NCBI GenBank assembly: GCA_036971615.1
Contig: JAYKKR010000001.1
Location: 4,154,001-4,218,000 of the forward strand
DNA: 64,000 bases
Reading direction: 5' to 3'
Source: Amyloporia xantha
Taxonomy: Eukaryota > Basidiomycota > Agaricomycetes > Polyporales > Adustoporiaceae
The notes beneath the pieces were generated by a model, which was given only the letters and a program-made list of their open reading frames with translations, was not told where the DNA came from and ran no database searches. Made by a program: the position numbers and the translations under genes. This document shows positions 49,935-60,933 of the stretch, in pieces (the stretch's first letter is position 1; every line of letters begins with the position of its first letter).

Positions 49935-51515
49935 ATGTCGACGTTTGGCACCCTCTTCAGAGTGACTACCTACGGCGAGTCCCACTGTGCATCTGTAGGC
50001 GCGATCATCGACGGCTGCCCACCTGTATGTTTTCGTCCACTCGCTGTCCCCGCGCATGTTTCCTGACACCCCGACAGGGCCTACCCCTTTCACCCCAGGA
50101 CGTCCAGACTCAGCTGAGCCGAAGAAGACCAGGTCAAAGCAATCTCACCACTCCGGTAGGTCTCCCAATTCTGTGTCTGGCTCATGCGCTAACGGGGGCG
50201 AATTGATTGGTGTAGCGAGACGAGAAGGACCTCGTCCAGCTGCAGTCAGGGATTGAGCATGGCATCACCCTCGGCACACCCATAGGACTTCTTGTGCGAA
50301 ACGAGGATCAGAGACCGCACGACTACTCCGAGGTCAGCGAGTCTCATCTCGTGAGGTGAACGATCGTAGTCTCAACCTGACTTACGCTGTAGACGGACCT
50401 ATATCCCCGTCCAAGCCATGCAGATTGGACCTACCTGGAAAAGTACGGCGTCAAGGCGAGCAGTGGTGGCGGACGCAGCAGTGCCCGAGAGACCATCGGT
50501 CTGAATTCATCTGCGCTACCTCTTAAATACCTATTGACTCTACAGATATGATACGCAGGCCGAGTAGCAGCCGGTGCCATCGCCGAGCGCTACCTGAAGC
50601 TCGTCTACGGCATCGAGATTGTCGCCTTCGTCTCCTCCGTCGGCAAAGTCCACCTACCCTCGTCCGTTGGTCCGCCGTCGCAAGTCTCGAGCGACGACGA
50701 CGACGACACAGTCGAGGATGTCCTGAGCGCAGAATTTGTGCAGCTCCTGCGCACGATTACCCGGGAGCAGGTCGACAGCCACCCGACGCGCTGCCCTCAC
50801 CCTGAGACGGCGGAGCGCATGACCAAGGTGTGTGCTCCGCTTGTCCTGTGACATCCCACTCATCTTTTACACAGCGCATCATCCGCGCGAAAGACGCGTC
50901 GGACTCGATTGGCGGGACCGTCACCTGCGTGATCCGCGGGGTACCCTCCGGCCTCGGTGAGCCTGTCTTTGACAAGTTCGAGGCGAAGCTCGCGCACGCG
51001 ATGCTCTCCATCCCGGCGACGAAGGCGTTCGAGATCGGCTCGGGCTTCCGCGGGACGGAGGTCCCGGGGAGCAAGCACAATGACGCGTTCCTTGTGAAGG
51101 AGGACGGGTCGTTGGGCACGAAGACGAACTGGAGTGGAGGTGTGCAGGGGGGCATCACTAATGGCGAAGATGTTTACTTCAGGTAGGCTTGGTGTATTAT
51201 GTGCCCAGGAGGGTACAGTTCATTGACACGCTACTTTCTAGGATTGGATTCAAATCTCCGGCGACCATCTCGCAGGCACAAGAGACTGCTCAGTACGATG
51301 GCACCCCAGGGACGCTTGCTGCTAGGGGACGTCATGATCCCTGTGTTGTGCCGCGAGCCGTCCCTATCGTCGAGGCAATGGCGAGTCTTGTCATCATGGA
51401 CCAGCTGCTCATCCAGAACGCTCGCAAGACCACGGCGTCACTCCTTCCGGCAATCACGACTCTCCCGCCGACCATGGTCAAGCCTTCGGAGACTCACGTG
51501 AATGGCAAGTCGTGA
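49935..51515 (+). CDS. ARO2: Chorismate synthase
   Basis: Converts 5-enolpyruvylshikimate-3-phosphate to chorismate, the last shared step of aromatic amino acid synthesis, with reduced FMN. Seven exons join in frame. The start is [20 protein letters not shown] (family His in GESH), then [99 protein letters not shown] and [16 protein letters not shown]. The terminal part has [17 protein letters not shown], with the conserved Arg/His/Asp. It ends at the TGA 51513-51515. An acidic insertion, [11 protein letters not shown], sits mid-protein. Length is about 420 residues. Fungal enzymes of this type also carry their own flavin reductase activity. Confidence 0.96.
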
Positions 51516-51727
51516 GGGATATGCGCGAACAGTCGGGCAAAGAGGCGTAATATAGTCGCACAGAAGTTTCAACAACCTGTGTAATGCAGTAGCGTACGAG
51601 TACCAGGGTGTATACATATATGTGGGGGTGGCGGATACGCAATACATGGCCGAATACTAGACTACAGGTGCAGAACAGACAGACATGCAGGGAGAGCTGG
51701 ATATACTGAAAGCGTGCGAGGTATAAG

Positions 51728-53154
51728 TCATTCATCATAGTCAGAGTCCTCAGAGCAATATGTACAGCAGATGACAGGCTCCAGTTGCCACCACCACCAC
51801 TGCAGAATGGAACGCGCGAGATCAATTCCGAGAGATGGATGGAGAACGAACAACTCACATGTCGATTGAGTAATCTCCCCGGCCAAGGCCCAAACACCGC
51901 CTCTTCCTCTCGCCTGAGCGCAGCAGCTCGCAGCTCCTCCTCAAACTCGTCCTCGTCCCCTTCCCTCAAACGGGCAGCGTTCCCATCACCAGTATCTACA
52001 TAACCCGGACGGCGTGCAGACCGTACAAGAGGTGTCCGTTCGTCTGGCGGCCGCCCGCTGCTCTGTTTCCCGCCCACCCCAGCACCCGGCGACGAGAGCG
52101 GGCGCTTCTGCCGCGCCGCTGCACTGGCATACGCGCTGATCCGCCGCCCGAGCGGGCCCCAGGCGGCGTTCTCGTCCGCATGGAGTCGGAGTGGGGCGGA
52201 AATAGAGGACGAGGGCGAGGAGCCGGAAGAGGGCGTACCAGAGGGTGCGTACGCACGCCCGTTTGGCGGGGCAGGGGTGCTGACGCTGTGTCGATGGCGG
52301 TGCACGCCAGACGTGATGCGGACGCGCGAACGGAACCGTACACGCGGGGCAGGGCGGGCGGGCGGTGGGGGCTCGGAGGAGCTGCGTTCGGCGTCGGTGC
52401 TGGGGTGGTCTTGTGCCGGACTCCCTTCGTTGGAGACGATGATGACAGACGACGGGGTCTGCGAGCGGGGTGAGGGGTCGTCGTCGATCAAGTGCAGAGC
52501 GTTGCCGGGCACGATGCACGGCTTGGGGGAATGGTCCTCGATGGATAGCTTACGGTCGTAGAGGACCTCGATGGGGTCGTTTGGGAGCTCGATGGTCATA
52601 TGTCGGGGGCGCATTTTGGCGTGGGCGCTGCGGTCTTCGGCGACCTGGACTGGAGAGCCTTCAAGCCGTTGCTGGCCGTTGGTCGTCTGCACGCTCCCTC
52701 TGTCCGAGTGCGGGGTAACTGACCGTTCATTTTGTGCGTGGTGCGGCTCGCTTCCTAAACGTGGGCACAGAAGAAGGTATTTAATGTTCCCGCTCGTAGA
52801 TAAGAACAGATGAGCAGCAGCAGGGTGATTGGACGCACCTAGTCTGAATCCTGTCTCACCCCCGTGTCGTGCATCTGCGCCAGTGAGCGCTGGAGACAGC
52901 ACCATCGTCTCCGTGGTGGTCGCCGTTCCGCCGTTCATCATAGGGAGGTGACCATTGCCCGGGAATTTAGTCTGAATATGCCGAGTCGAGCAGCTACCGA
53001 TAGATAAGCGTAAGGTCAACGTAACGCCCTGTCTACGACCGTCCACTTTACAGGTCAGCTGCTCAAATTGTTCTAGTCCGCTCCATCGTGTATCCTGTTC
53101 TAGAGACGTGGATCGCGTCTTAAAGGTACCAGATCCCAAACTCAGTTCTATCAT
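51728..53154 (-). CDS. Protein of unknown function, largely disordered
   Basis: The minus-strand gene starts at the ATG 53154 (MIELSLGSGTFKTRSTSLEQ). The same frame is open further upstream but without an ATG. A compact beta-rich N-terminal part (CKVDGRRQGVTLTLRLSIG) is followed by a possible 86-nt intron near 52838-52753. Next is a segment MTIELPNDPIEVLYDRKLSI, then a long Pro/Ser/Arg-rich tail with DDERTPLV-like basic patches. A last intron (donor near 51861) joins NRH to a short exon WWWWQLEPVICCTYCSEDSD, ending at 51728-51730. The WWWW and paired Cys tail is striking. No family is recognised and the intron at 52.8 kb is uncertain. Confidence 0.55.
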
Positions 53155-53262
53155 GGTTCGTGTATCATCACAACAGGAAATCAAAAAGTCTATTTCGGCG
53201 AATGAGTGCGCGGTCGTGTGAGGAACACTGGCAGAGGACACTGGTGAAGAAAGCGGACAGCG

Positions 53263-55308
53263 CTAATCCCGACCATCTCCCTCCATAATCTCCCGAATCG
53301 CCTCACGAACGCAGGTCGCGTCGAATTGAGGCAGGCCAGACTTCTCATCCAGGCATCCCTCGATCGCTATGCATTTCACGCCCAGAAGCTGATAGAACCG
53401 GTTAGTCAGAGAATACGAACGCGCTCACAGATTTGAGACGCACCACGATCTGCGCGATATCAACTTCGACCGTCGTTCCTTTCAGATACACCAGGTGTGT
53501 AATGAATGCAGAGACAGGATATGTAGTATCGGCCTTCCCCAAGCCGCTATACGACTGGGAATGATAAGGCGTGTTTAGAGTTCGCGCTATCGTCCTGAGC
53601 GGCGCTTTAGCGGGAAGACTCGCGGATCAGAGAGGTCAGACACTCACTTTACGTAGTCAGCTGCAGTGTAGCCATCGGTCTCTCGGTCATTTCGCGAGTT
53701 CACTGGCTGACAATGAGACGGCGAAGGGGAAATCAAGAATAACCAACATACATAGTAAGATTTTGGCGCGGAGGGAACGGGACCGTGCAATGGCATTCGC
53801 AACTCCCTTGAGCGCAAGACACGGTATTATGCTTTTGCAATAGTAAACATCTGTAGATGCACACGATAAATGGGACACACCTTGTCCAGAGCGATCCACA
53901 AGAATAGACAAGTACATCATTAAGGGAGAGGTTCGTAATATAGTCAGGGTTCGGGGAAGGATGGATCTCGCTACCATATGAGTTGATATAGTATAGTCCT
54001 GATATGAATGAGTGCGCTGCAGCTTGATCATACGTATATCAGAACTATAACACTCACGGAGTATTTTCGCGTCCAGAGGTTCGTACTGGCCCTTCGCCTC
54101 CGACTGAAACAAAACGTTCCGCTGAGGCGAAATGACGCCGTCCAACACGTCTACCGGAGACATCACATCGCTTTGTTCATCGTTCTCCGAAGCGGTAACA
54201 GTGATGTCCGGCGCAGGGTTGACTGGATGCGAGATCTCGCATTGTCCTACAAGGCGACCGCCGTTCTCCTTATGAGTGAATAGAAGGGATAAAGGGAGCG
54301 TGTCATGTCAGTCGAGCGCGCGTCACAGCAGACGGAGCTCTGACTAGTTCTGCGGCGATAGTGACGGTGTGGTTCGTCACTATCACTGGAAGGATGTTCG
54401 CCTGCACGTCATGATTTCAGTAATCTTGCACCGTGAAAACGCATGAGTGATAATGAGGCAGACCTGGCTGTTGGTGATGGATGAGAAGAGGAAAATAGCT
54501 GAGGGCAACGATCGGAAGAAGGCTTGCGCTGCCGAGAGGAAATAGTTGCCGATACTGCCCGCCAAACAATCTTCAAATTGATAAATGCTCTAAGGTGCTC
54601 TGAGTAGAAAACGTACCTCCCGTTCACGAAGGAAAAGTTCTTGTGCGCTCTTTTCAGCACTTCACTTTCAAAGTAAACAAGGAATCCTGCAACACTATCA
54701 GACTGAGCGCATTGAACAAATCAGCATATAGACGAACTTCTGATCATCTCCTTCCTATCGTTCGGGATGCCAGACCAGAGTTGACTTCGCCCTTCGACAA
54801 TGCCTCTCCACTCATCGCGAGCCTCTCCTTCAGAGCGTTCTGCGGATAAGCGGTAGGCAAGGAGGTTCCGAATCCGATCTAAAGGCGAAGACAGCGGTGC
54901 CGGCGGTATGAGTCGCACCAAACGCGACCGTATGTCGCCTATATACGCCCTTGAGATTGTCCTGAGCCTGTGCGACCTCAAGGGAGACTCACCGATCGAC
55001 GGTCCGCCCAACACACGTATGATCTCACTAGATGACCCTCCGTCGTCTGAGACGGGCAGAACGTAGCACGCATTGCCGAACGCAGAGCATATCGAGTTAC
55101 ACCCTGTGCCGCCAGAGATCACCAGGAATGACGGGCCATTTTCTCTTAATCCGGTGTTGTCTGAGAACTCGCCCGCGTGGACAGTCTGAGGAGTAGCAGC
55201 AGGTCGCTCGGTATTTCGCTCTGACTGGGTCGGTAGGTCGAACACAGAGGAGCCAGGGCTGTCTGCGCCTGTATGGTATGGACGAGGTGATAAGTTGAAG
55301 TAGGACAT
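53263..55308 (-). CDS. UPF0052 / CofD-like protein
   Basis: Member of the CofD/YvcK-like family (bacterial relatives are 2-phospho-L-lactate transferase and the gluconeogenesis factor YvcK). Its role in fungi is unknown. Exon 1 starts at 55308 and carries the Gly-rich nucleotide-binding-type strand SFLVISGGTGCNSICSAF and the signature LPVSDDGGSSSEIIRVLGGP. Then follow SIGDIRSRLVRLIPP (spliced), LLAYRLSAERSEGEARDEWR, RRFLVYFESEVLKRAHKNFS, SIGNYFLSAAQAFFRSLPSA and ANILPVIVTNHTVTIAAEL, then NVLFQSEAKGQYEPLDAKIL, LVYSCGSLWTSIIPCLALKG and a final segment ending MEGDGRD with TAG 53263-53265. The splice joins examined (eight or so introns) are in frame. The start lies 171 bp from the divergent DUF7704 gene. 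Confidence 0.85.
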
Positions 55309-55479
55309 GCTCTTGGACCACGACCGTCAACGTGCGCGTGAACTGCTTCTCATCACCGTCGTGACGCCTGCACAGCTGAATGGAAATGGACGCATTCTCA
55401 TGCCATATTCCTTGCTCTCACGACGAGACCTCACTCAGAGCGTCGTGCCTGCTGCCACTAAAACGCTTCCGTTACGACC
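55309..55479. promoter_or_regulatory. Compact bidirectional promoter
   Basis: Only 171 bp separate the ATGs of the UPF0052-like gene (minus) and the DUF7704 gene (plus), so they must share a promoter. No clear TATA box is visible in either direction. Confidence 0.6.
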
Positions 55480-56321
55480 ATGAGCAGCTTTCCTGCATTG
55501 CCCGGGCTGTACCAGCTCATGTATCTGCACATCGAGCCGGGTATGTACACACACAGTTGTTTCACACCATCTTCACCCATTCATTTGCGAACGTGTTGTG
55601 TAGCCTCGACAATCCTCCCCGCCATTCTGGTTTGGTTCTTCCCGGGCGCGACATGGTTCCATCATGAACTCATTCCGGACTCTACACCCGTCCCCCCGGC
55701 TGGTATCCTCGACCCGCGCTCCCAGATGGCAGTTTGGCAACTCGGAAACTGTACGTGCTTTCCTATATTATACGAGCCAGACTGACCATCGAGCACTCAT
55801 ACACTGATGTCCACTCGTTCTCGGCATTTCTGCAGGCTATTTCCTCCTAGGGTTGATTTCCACGTTTGTGTTCCGAACAGTCCGAGATGCTTTGCCGAAC
55901 AACTCTGTTGCTCAAGAGCGCATCCTGGGCGCATCGTTCACCGCCCTAGCCATAGCAGACGTAAGCTTTCTCATCGCGATCAACCGTTTAATACTCAATT
56001 CTTGAACAAATTCTGCAGGTAACCCAGTAAGTAGTGTATTTAGATTCCAGAACAAGCTCGTCGCTCATGAGCATATGTAAGCATGATTTGGACGTGGATA
56101 GGCCTACCCGCCGAACTGCGGTACAGCCCTCTTGCTTGGAACCCCATGACGCACGGGAACATCAGCTTTGTGATTGTTCTCCTTGGTGGCAGGTACGTCA
56201 CGATGCCGCTCTGCTACACTCGTATGACTTGGCTGAGCCGCATTGTAGGCTTGCCTGGTTTGCTGGGATAGGTCGCAAAAGATATTATTATGGGCAGCGA
56301 ACGAAGGGCAAGAGTTCTTAG
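55480..56321 (+). CDS. DUF7704-type membrane protein with 8-nt microexon
   Basis: Small integral membrane protein, function unknown. It starts MSSFPALPGLYQLMYLHIEP, the LPxxYxxxxLxIEP opening of the DUF7704 family. Exon 2 gives ASTILPAILVWFFPGATWFH (first helix). Later exons give GNCYFLLGLISTFVFRTVRD, SFTALAIADV, IWTWIGLPAELRYSPLAWNP and NISFVIVLLGGR. The last exon is LAWFAGIGRKRYYYGQRTKG with TAG 56319-56321. Four hydrophobic segments are evident. Splicing requires an 8-nt exon (56019-56026, GTAACCCA) joined to an acceptor at 56081. This keeps the frame into HMIWTWIG. The product is about 170 residues. Confidence 0.78.
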
Positions 56322-56582
56322 GAGCTTCAACCAGGTGTATTTCTTGTACTTTTTGCAGCATGTTGGTCACCCTGCTGCGTCGATTAGGTTGGACTGTGCT
56401 CAGTGCAGGATATGGAATGATAAATTCATTCTGACGATTTTCTCTGGCTTCCGATTGACCGACATGTTTGATTTTATACACCGTCGCGATAGCAATGTGC
56501 TCCCCTCCACAGCGCTGGACCAGCTTCAAGTGTCGGACTTCGTTTTTCGTTGAATTTGAATCCTCTTCGTGCTAACCAAGGG

Positions 56583-57185
56583 TGGCACTGGGGGCAAAAT
56601 AGGATGTGCGACGGCAGAATACTCTCCGGACATGCTCCGGGGTGGTTAAATTTCGGGAGGGTATTTCAAGTCCGAAAATGCTGTAGATCATAATAAATGA
56701 AAGTACCCTTTTCGGAGCTCAGAATATGGTACAGACTATTCTATATTTTTGGCCACCGAACATCAGTCACGATGTTCGGAGCAACAGTTATCCAATGGTT
56801 ATGCTAGAGAAATAAAACATATCTGTAGGATGTTCTTTGACGGGATATGCATTAGACAATAATTGTAGCCAGGAAATTGGCCATATGGCCGAAGGGCCCT
56901 CCCCAAGGGTAAGTTGAACAATTTTCTCTGAGAGAACATTGTACAAATATCTAATATTTCTGTAGCATAATTGTTCAGTGAACATGCTCCGAACATTGTG
57001 ACCGATGTTCGGAGGTCGAATATTCATAATGGTCCATACAATATTCTGATCTCCGAAAAGGGTACTTTCATTTATTATGATCTACAGCATTTTCGGACTT
57101 GAAATATCCTCCCGAAATTTAACCACCCCGGAGCATGTCCGGAGAGTATTCTGCCGTCGCACATCCTATTTTGCCCCCAGTGTGG
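56583..57185. mobile_element. 597-bp foldback DNA element with CACTG ends and TGG target duplication
   Basis: The body is 56586-57182. The left end, CACTGGGGGCAAAATAGGAT, is repeated inverted at the right end. The terminal inverted repeats run about 143 bp (56586-56728 and 57040-57182) with only two mismatches seen. Weaker inverted similarity then continues almost to the centre near 56885, so the whole element is one imperfect palindrome. TGG flanks both ends (56583-56585 and 57183-57185). No coding capacity is present. High arm identity suggests recent insertion or strong structure. End sequence and 3-bp duplication fit the CACTA/EnSpm type. Confidence 0.9.
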
Positions 57186-57657
57186 GGAGTATAACCTCCT
57201 ATGTAGCTGTTTTCTAAAACAGGTCGTACACACCTTTTAGAGAGAACAATGGGAGGGACGGTGAGATTTTCTTTCCCGTCCAGGTAATTACCATTGAAGG
57301 AGATTACCAATCAGGGGCATTACCATTCAAGGACATTACTGTAAGCGGGGAACAATGGGGATCATTACACTAAACTATCTCGGGGAACTCTCCAGATAAG
57401 GAGAACGAATCTCCTTAGAGTAATGACCGCTATAGGTGGTTAGCGATGTGTGCCACACGACGTTTCCATTTCAGGTAGCCCGATGACCCAATGCGGCAAA
57501 TTGCTACAAAAGTAGCTATGATTCCTTTAAAAGGTAATTTCCTTAAGAGGTGCATTACTCTAAGAGGGGATAGCCTGATGTGGGAGGGACATAGCCCGTA
57601 TAAGACCTGCTTCGCCAGGAATTGTTGGCATGATTGCCTTCCCGAGTCCATCATTCC
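57186..57657. other. Repeat-like intergenic sequence
   Basis: About 470 bp right of the foldback element. It has a direct repeat theme, ATTACCATT(G/C)AAGGA (57288-57345), and an inverted pair, CCTTAGAGTAATG (about 57411) against CATTACTCTAAG (about 57552). This may be an older mobile-element remnant. TATAAG at 57599-57604 is the likely TATA box of the gene at 57658. Confidence 0.45.
57599..57604 (+). promoter_or_regulatory. TATA-like box of paralog A
   Basis: TATAAG, 54 bp upstream of the ATG at 57658. Confidence 0.45.
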
Positions 57658-58441
57658 ATGACTCCAAATATCCGCAACCGGAATGTATGTGTACAGCAAC
57701 TTGACTGGAACGGCGCTCATCCCGCTTCTTCACAGGCCCCTTCTGTGTTTGTACAGTGGCCACTCCAAAACTTGGATAGCGGCTCGGAAATCTCCTCCGT
57801 AGCAGAGGTTACTGATGCCGAATCCGTGCTTCGAGCGCCTACACGACGCGAGCTCAGCGAATGGTTGGCGGCCAGACGCAGTTTCTTTGAAACAGCTCAG
57901 AGCGACCCCCCGAGTTGCTCGCCGGAGACGCATGTGCGCGATTTCTATGATAAAATATATTATTATTTGATTGACGATTACATAGCCAAACACTATGCTC
58001 TGCGGTCTATGCGAACGTCATGCTGCCGCGGGCGAAGCCCTCTTAGAAATCACTTTGCGCCTGAGGAAGAAATACAGCAGCATGTTATGGGTGAGCTACA
58101 TAATCATCGACAGTGACTGTCGCGTCATCACTGACCGTATTACCCCCCTGCAGGCTGTTCGTCTCGACCCTTGGTTGCCAGGTGCGGGCGGACGCTCCGC
58201 CCTGCAGTACAACCACACATACTTGCGCAAGTTGCGCAACACCCTGACAACGATCACTAACAGCATGGCGGATATCGAAAACGCCGTCGTCAAGTTGCCC
58301 CGCGATCATTCTCAATTAACGACAGACATATTACTTAAGCCTGGAGAATGTCATCTGAGTATGCAGGCACTGAAGGAAGTCGTCGATGAACTTATCGTCC
58401 ATGTCGAGGAAGAGCTACAGCTTTGCGATATGGACGCATGA
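57658..58441 (+). CDS. Unknown protein, paralog A of a local gene pair
   Basis: Four exons (57658-57684, 57736-57933, 57986-58090, 58154-58441) encode 205 residues. Exon 2 carries VFVQWPLQNLDSGSEISSVA, TDAESVLRAPTRRELSEWLA and RRSFFETAQSDPPS. Exon 3 has GEALLEITLRLRKKYSSMLW. Exon 4 has RLDPWLPGAGGRSALQYNHT, YLRKLRNTLTTITNSMADIE and QALKEVVDELIVHVEEELQL. There is no signal peptide or membrane segment; the helices of exon 4 could form a bundle. The gene at 60934 is clearly homologous along its whole length with matching introns 1 and 3 (both phase 0). No known family is recognised. Basidiomycete-restricted genes of this kind are common. Real coding status rests on the pair's conservation. Confidence 0.7.
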
Positions 58442-59821
58442 TTGAATCATATCGTCCTGTTACTTATCACGATGCTTATGCGCATGCGATGCGCCTGTCG
58501 TGTCGTACACATGTGTTTTATACATGATAGATATCGTACTTTGCACTTCGTATCTTGCGTGTTCCTGCCATCGTATTCTGTATTATGCTCGAGGTCTGAC
58601 GAACGGTTATTGGAGTTTGACTCGTCAACGTGGGCCTGCAGAATTAGAATATGATGAACTTTCAGAGATATAGAGAGGTCATCGCGATGTGTAACAGCCT
58701 CTACTAAGACGACGCAGCAAGCAATATTTGAAGAGACCCTCCGTAAATAGACACACGTAAGGCATTTTAGTCGTTCCTCTCCCATTGATCAGATCGATCA
58801 AGTTCCCAATCAGACCGACTCCGCACGTTTCGTTCATCTGAACAACGTCAGGTGTCCAAGCACGAATATTAATGTTGCTGTGTCTCTGGCAAACACGTAA
58901 GCGTGTCCAGCATCATGTATGCTCAGGCTCGGTGGGATAGTATCACCTAGGCGGTACCTTACCTCATAATCGGATTCGTGATGATTCTGGGCTGACGGTA
59001 AGTGTCACACCATTTGCAAATGCTTTTCAATGACAATGTTGGAAACGAACACAGAACGGGGACTCAATTGAAGAAGTGAACAGTCATTGAATGTAGCGCA
59101 ACCAACTTCGTCGCGTGTACATCAAGTTTCGAATCTTAAGTTACTACCCTGACCGGCTACGTCCCACATGGATTCCGTCGCTTCGGGGACACCACTGTGG
59201 CTACTTGTCGGCTACGTATCTGCTGACTCGGAGGTGCGTTATGGTCTGCTTAGTTGAAGCATAAGCTTCGTGGTTGTACTCCTCTGTAGGAGGCATGCCG
59301 TAGCGACATTCTCATACCATCTATAATCAATTCGCACGTACCTTCTACAGGGGAGAATTACCACAAGTGATCTCATGTCGAACTTGAATGATGATCAGCT
59401 TCTCGTATTGGATAACTCTCATACTGGGCAGTACCGGAGAAGCATAGGCAGCGCTGGTACGTAATGAAGTGTCTACTTGTGAGAAGCAGTGACCACGAAA
59501 CCTTTTGTCAACATAGTTCTGGCTTATCTTTCTAGTTGGAATCTCTTTGAAACGGCTCTAGAACAATCTGCGGAGAAAGAGGACAGTATAACAAGTTTGG
59601 ACAAATGTTTGCATGTACAATGACTTGCCGCTCAGCCAAAAGTTTCTGTCGGCGTCTGTGAGATTATCTGCACATGCCAATGAGACGCAAGTTGCCGGAC
59701 TCAGAGTATTAGTAAGGAACCAATCGAGTAGGTGAGCATGGACATTCATTCGGTCATCAGGACATCCACAGTGCTGATAACTGCAGAGATCATTCTGGAC
59801 TTCCTATGAGGGCGGAAAGGC

Positions 59822-59958
59822 TTCTATTTCATTCGCGTACCGGTAGAGTCTTCTATTTCAGTCGCGTACCGGTAGAGTCTTCTATTTCAATCACGTACAG
59901 GTAGAGTCTTCTATTTTATTCACGTACAGGTAGAGTCTTCTATTTTATTCATGTACCG
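59822..59958. repeat. 29-bp minisatellite
   Basis: Four consecutive 29-bp units (59822-59850, 59851-59879, 59880-59908, 59909-59937) and a partial fifth to about 59958. Each unit starts TTCTATTT and has CGTAC(C/A)GGTAGAGTC at its end. Units differ at a few positions. There are no spacers, so it is not a CRISPR array. Confidence 0.9.
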
Positions 59959-60867
59959 GCAATTGGAGGACTTCAGCCAATCAGCGCTCAGCAACCAACG
60001 GGCACCACAGACGACAGGAATTCGACTTTGAAGCTCGGCCGGAATTAACGTTCTGTCAATCTTTCGCTGGCCCTCGGATCAGACTCGGTCTTGCATATAC
60101 CATCAAAGGTCAGGGAGGTCAGGCGCGACCCTGACAACACTACTGCAGCAGACGACGACCCTGCAGGCCGGCGCATGTCATCAGCATGTCTATAACTTCG
60201 AAGTCTGGCGCTAGATGATTTCATGCGTGGGATCAGCAGACGGTAAGTGTCCCGTACGTACTGAGATTTGCCAGTACTGTACTGCACGTGCAAATCTCAG
60301 GTCGCTTCGATCCGATGATAGACGCTGCTCGGCGGCCCCAGGCTGACGATACTACCGCTGTAAGTAGCGTACCTTGAAACTGACATGTTGGACTTTAACA
60401 GACACCTCGAATAGTATGAATAGCGGAAGGGCTTATCCACACGGGTCTATTTCTTAGACATGTAAGTTGATCGCTGGCGTGTCCGCCATTCGACAGTCGC
60501 ATTACTGAGACTTTCCGGTTTATCTCAGGTGGTTCTCCAAGGCAATTTCAAACTTACAGCCAGAGCCGCTCGTTTTCGAAGAGTAGACCCATATTATTCA
60601 ATCGCCGTTGCGAATGTCTACTCAGGCACATTTTCCAGAACTTCATACTATCTTGACCTCCGTTCCCTGAGTCATCAAAGCTATTCCACATGTGGAAGGA
60701 AATGCTCCGATCAAAGGACAGCGCTCGTGTGCGAACCGCACTAGGGCCATGTTCGCAAAAGGTGGGACTGCATCCTAAAAAGGAGCTATCCGCAACGCGG
60801 AAAGTCCTTGACGATACAAGGTAATTTTGCCTACGGCATACACATCACTGCTGTCGAGTATGGCCTC

Positions 60868-60873
60868 TATAAA
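60868..60873 (+). promoter_or_regulatory. TATA box of paralog B
   Basis: TATAAA, 61 bp upstream of the ATG at 60934. Confidence 0.6.
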
Positions 60874-60933
60874 TGCAACCACTCTCGCAGCGCCGTGTGG
60901 GTGAAGTAGCTACCACTATTGCGACCCACTGCC

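Larger units (their letters stand above)
58442..60933. other. 2.5-kb spacer between paralogs A and B
   Basis: No gene can be supported. It contains a 29-bp minisatellite (59822-59958). A possible isolated first exon, ATG at about 59374 (MSNLNDDQLLVLDNSHTGQY) with a GTACGT donor, has no continuation. The segments 58960-59015 and 60205-60260 each end in GACGGTAAGTGTC, hinting at duplication of intergenic sequence along with the genes. A TATAAA box at 60868-60873 serves paralog B. Confidence 0.4.

Noticed and set aside
53155..53241. Longer N-terminus for the unknown protein at 51.7-53.2 kb
   Set aside because: The upstream part of the frame has no ATG; the first one is at 53154.
59558..59749. 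63-codon minus-strand frame between the paralogs
   Set aside because: Short, isolated and without a recognisable motif or signals.
59822..59958. CRISPR-like array
   Set aside because: The units abut directly with no unique spacers, and the genome is eukaryotic; it is a minisatellite.
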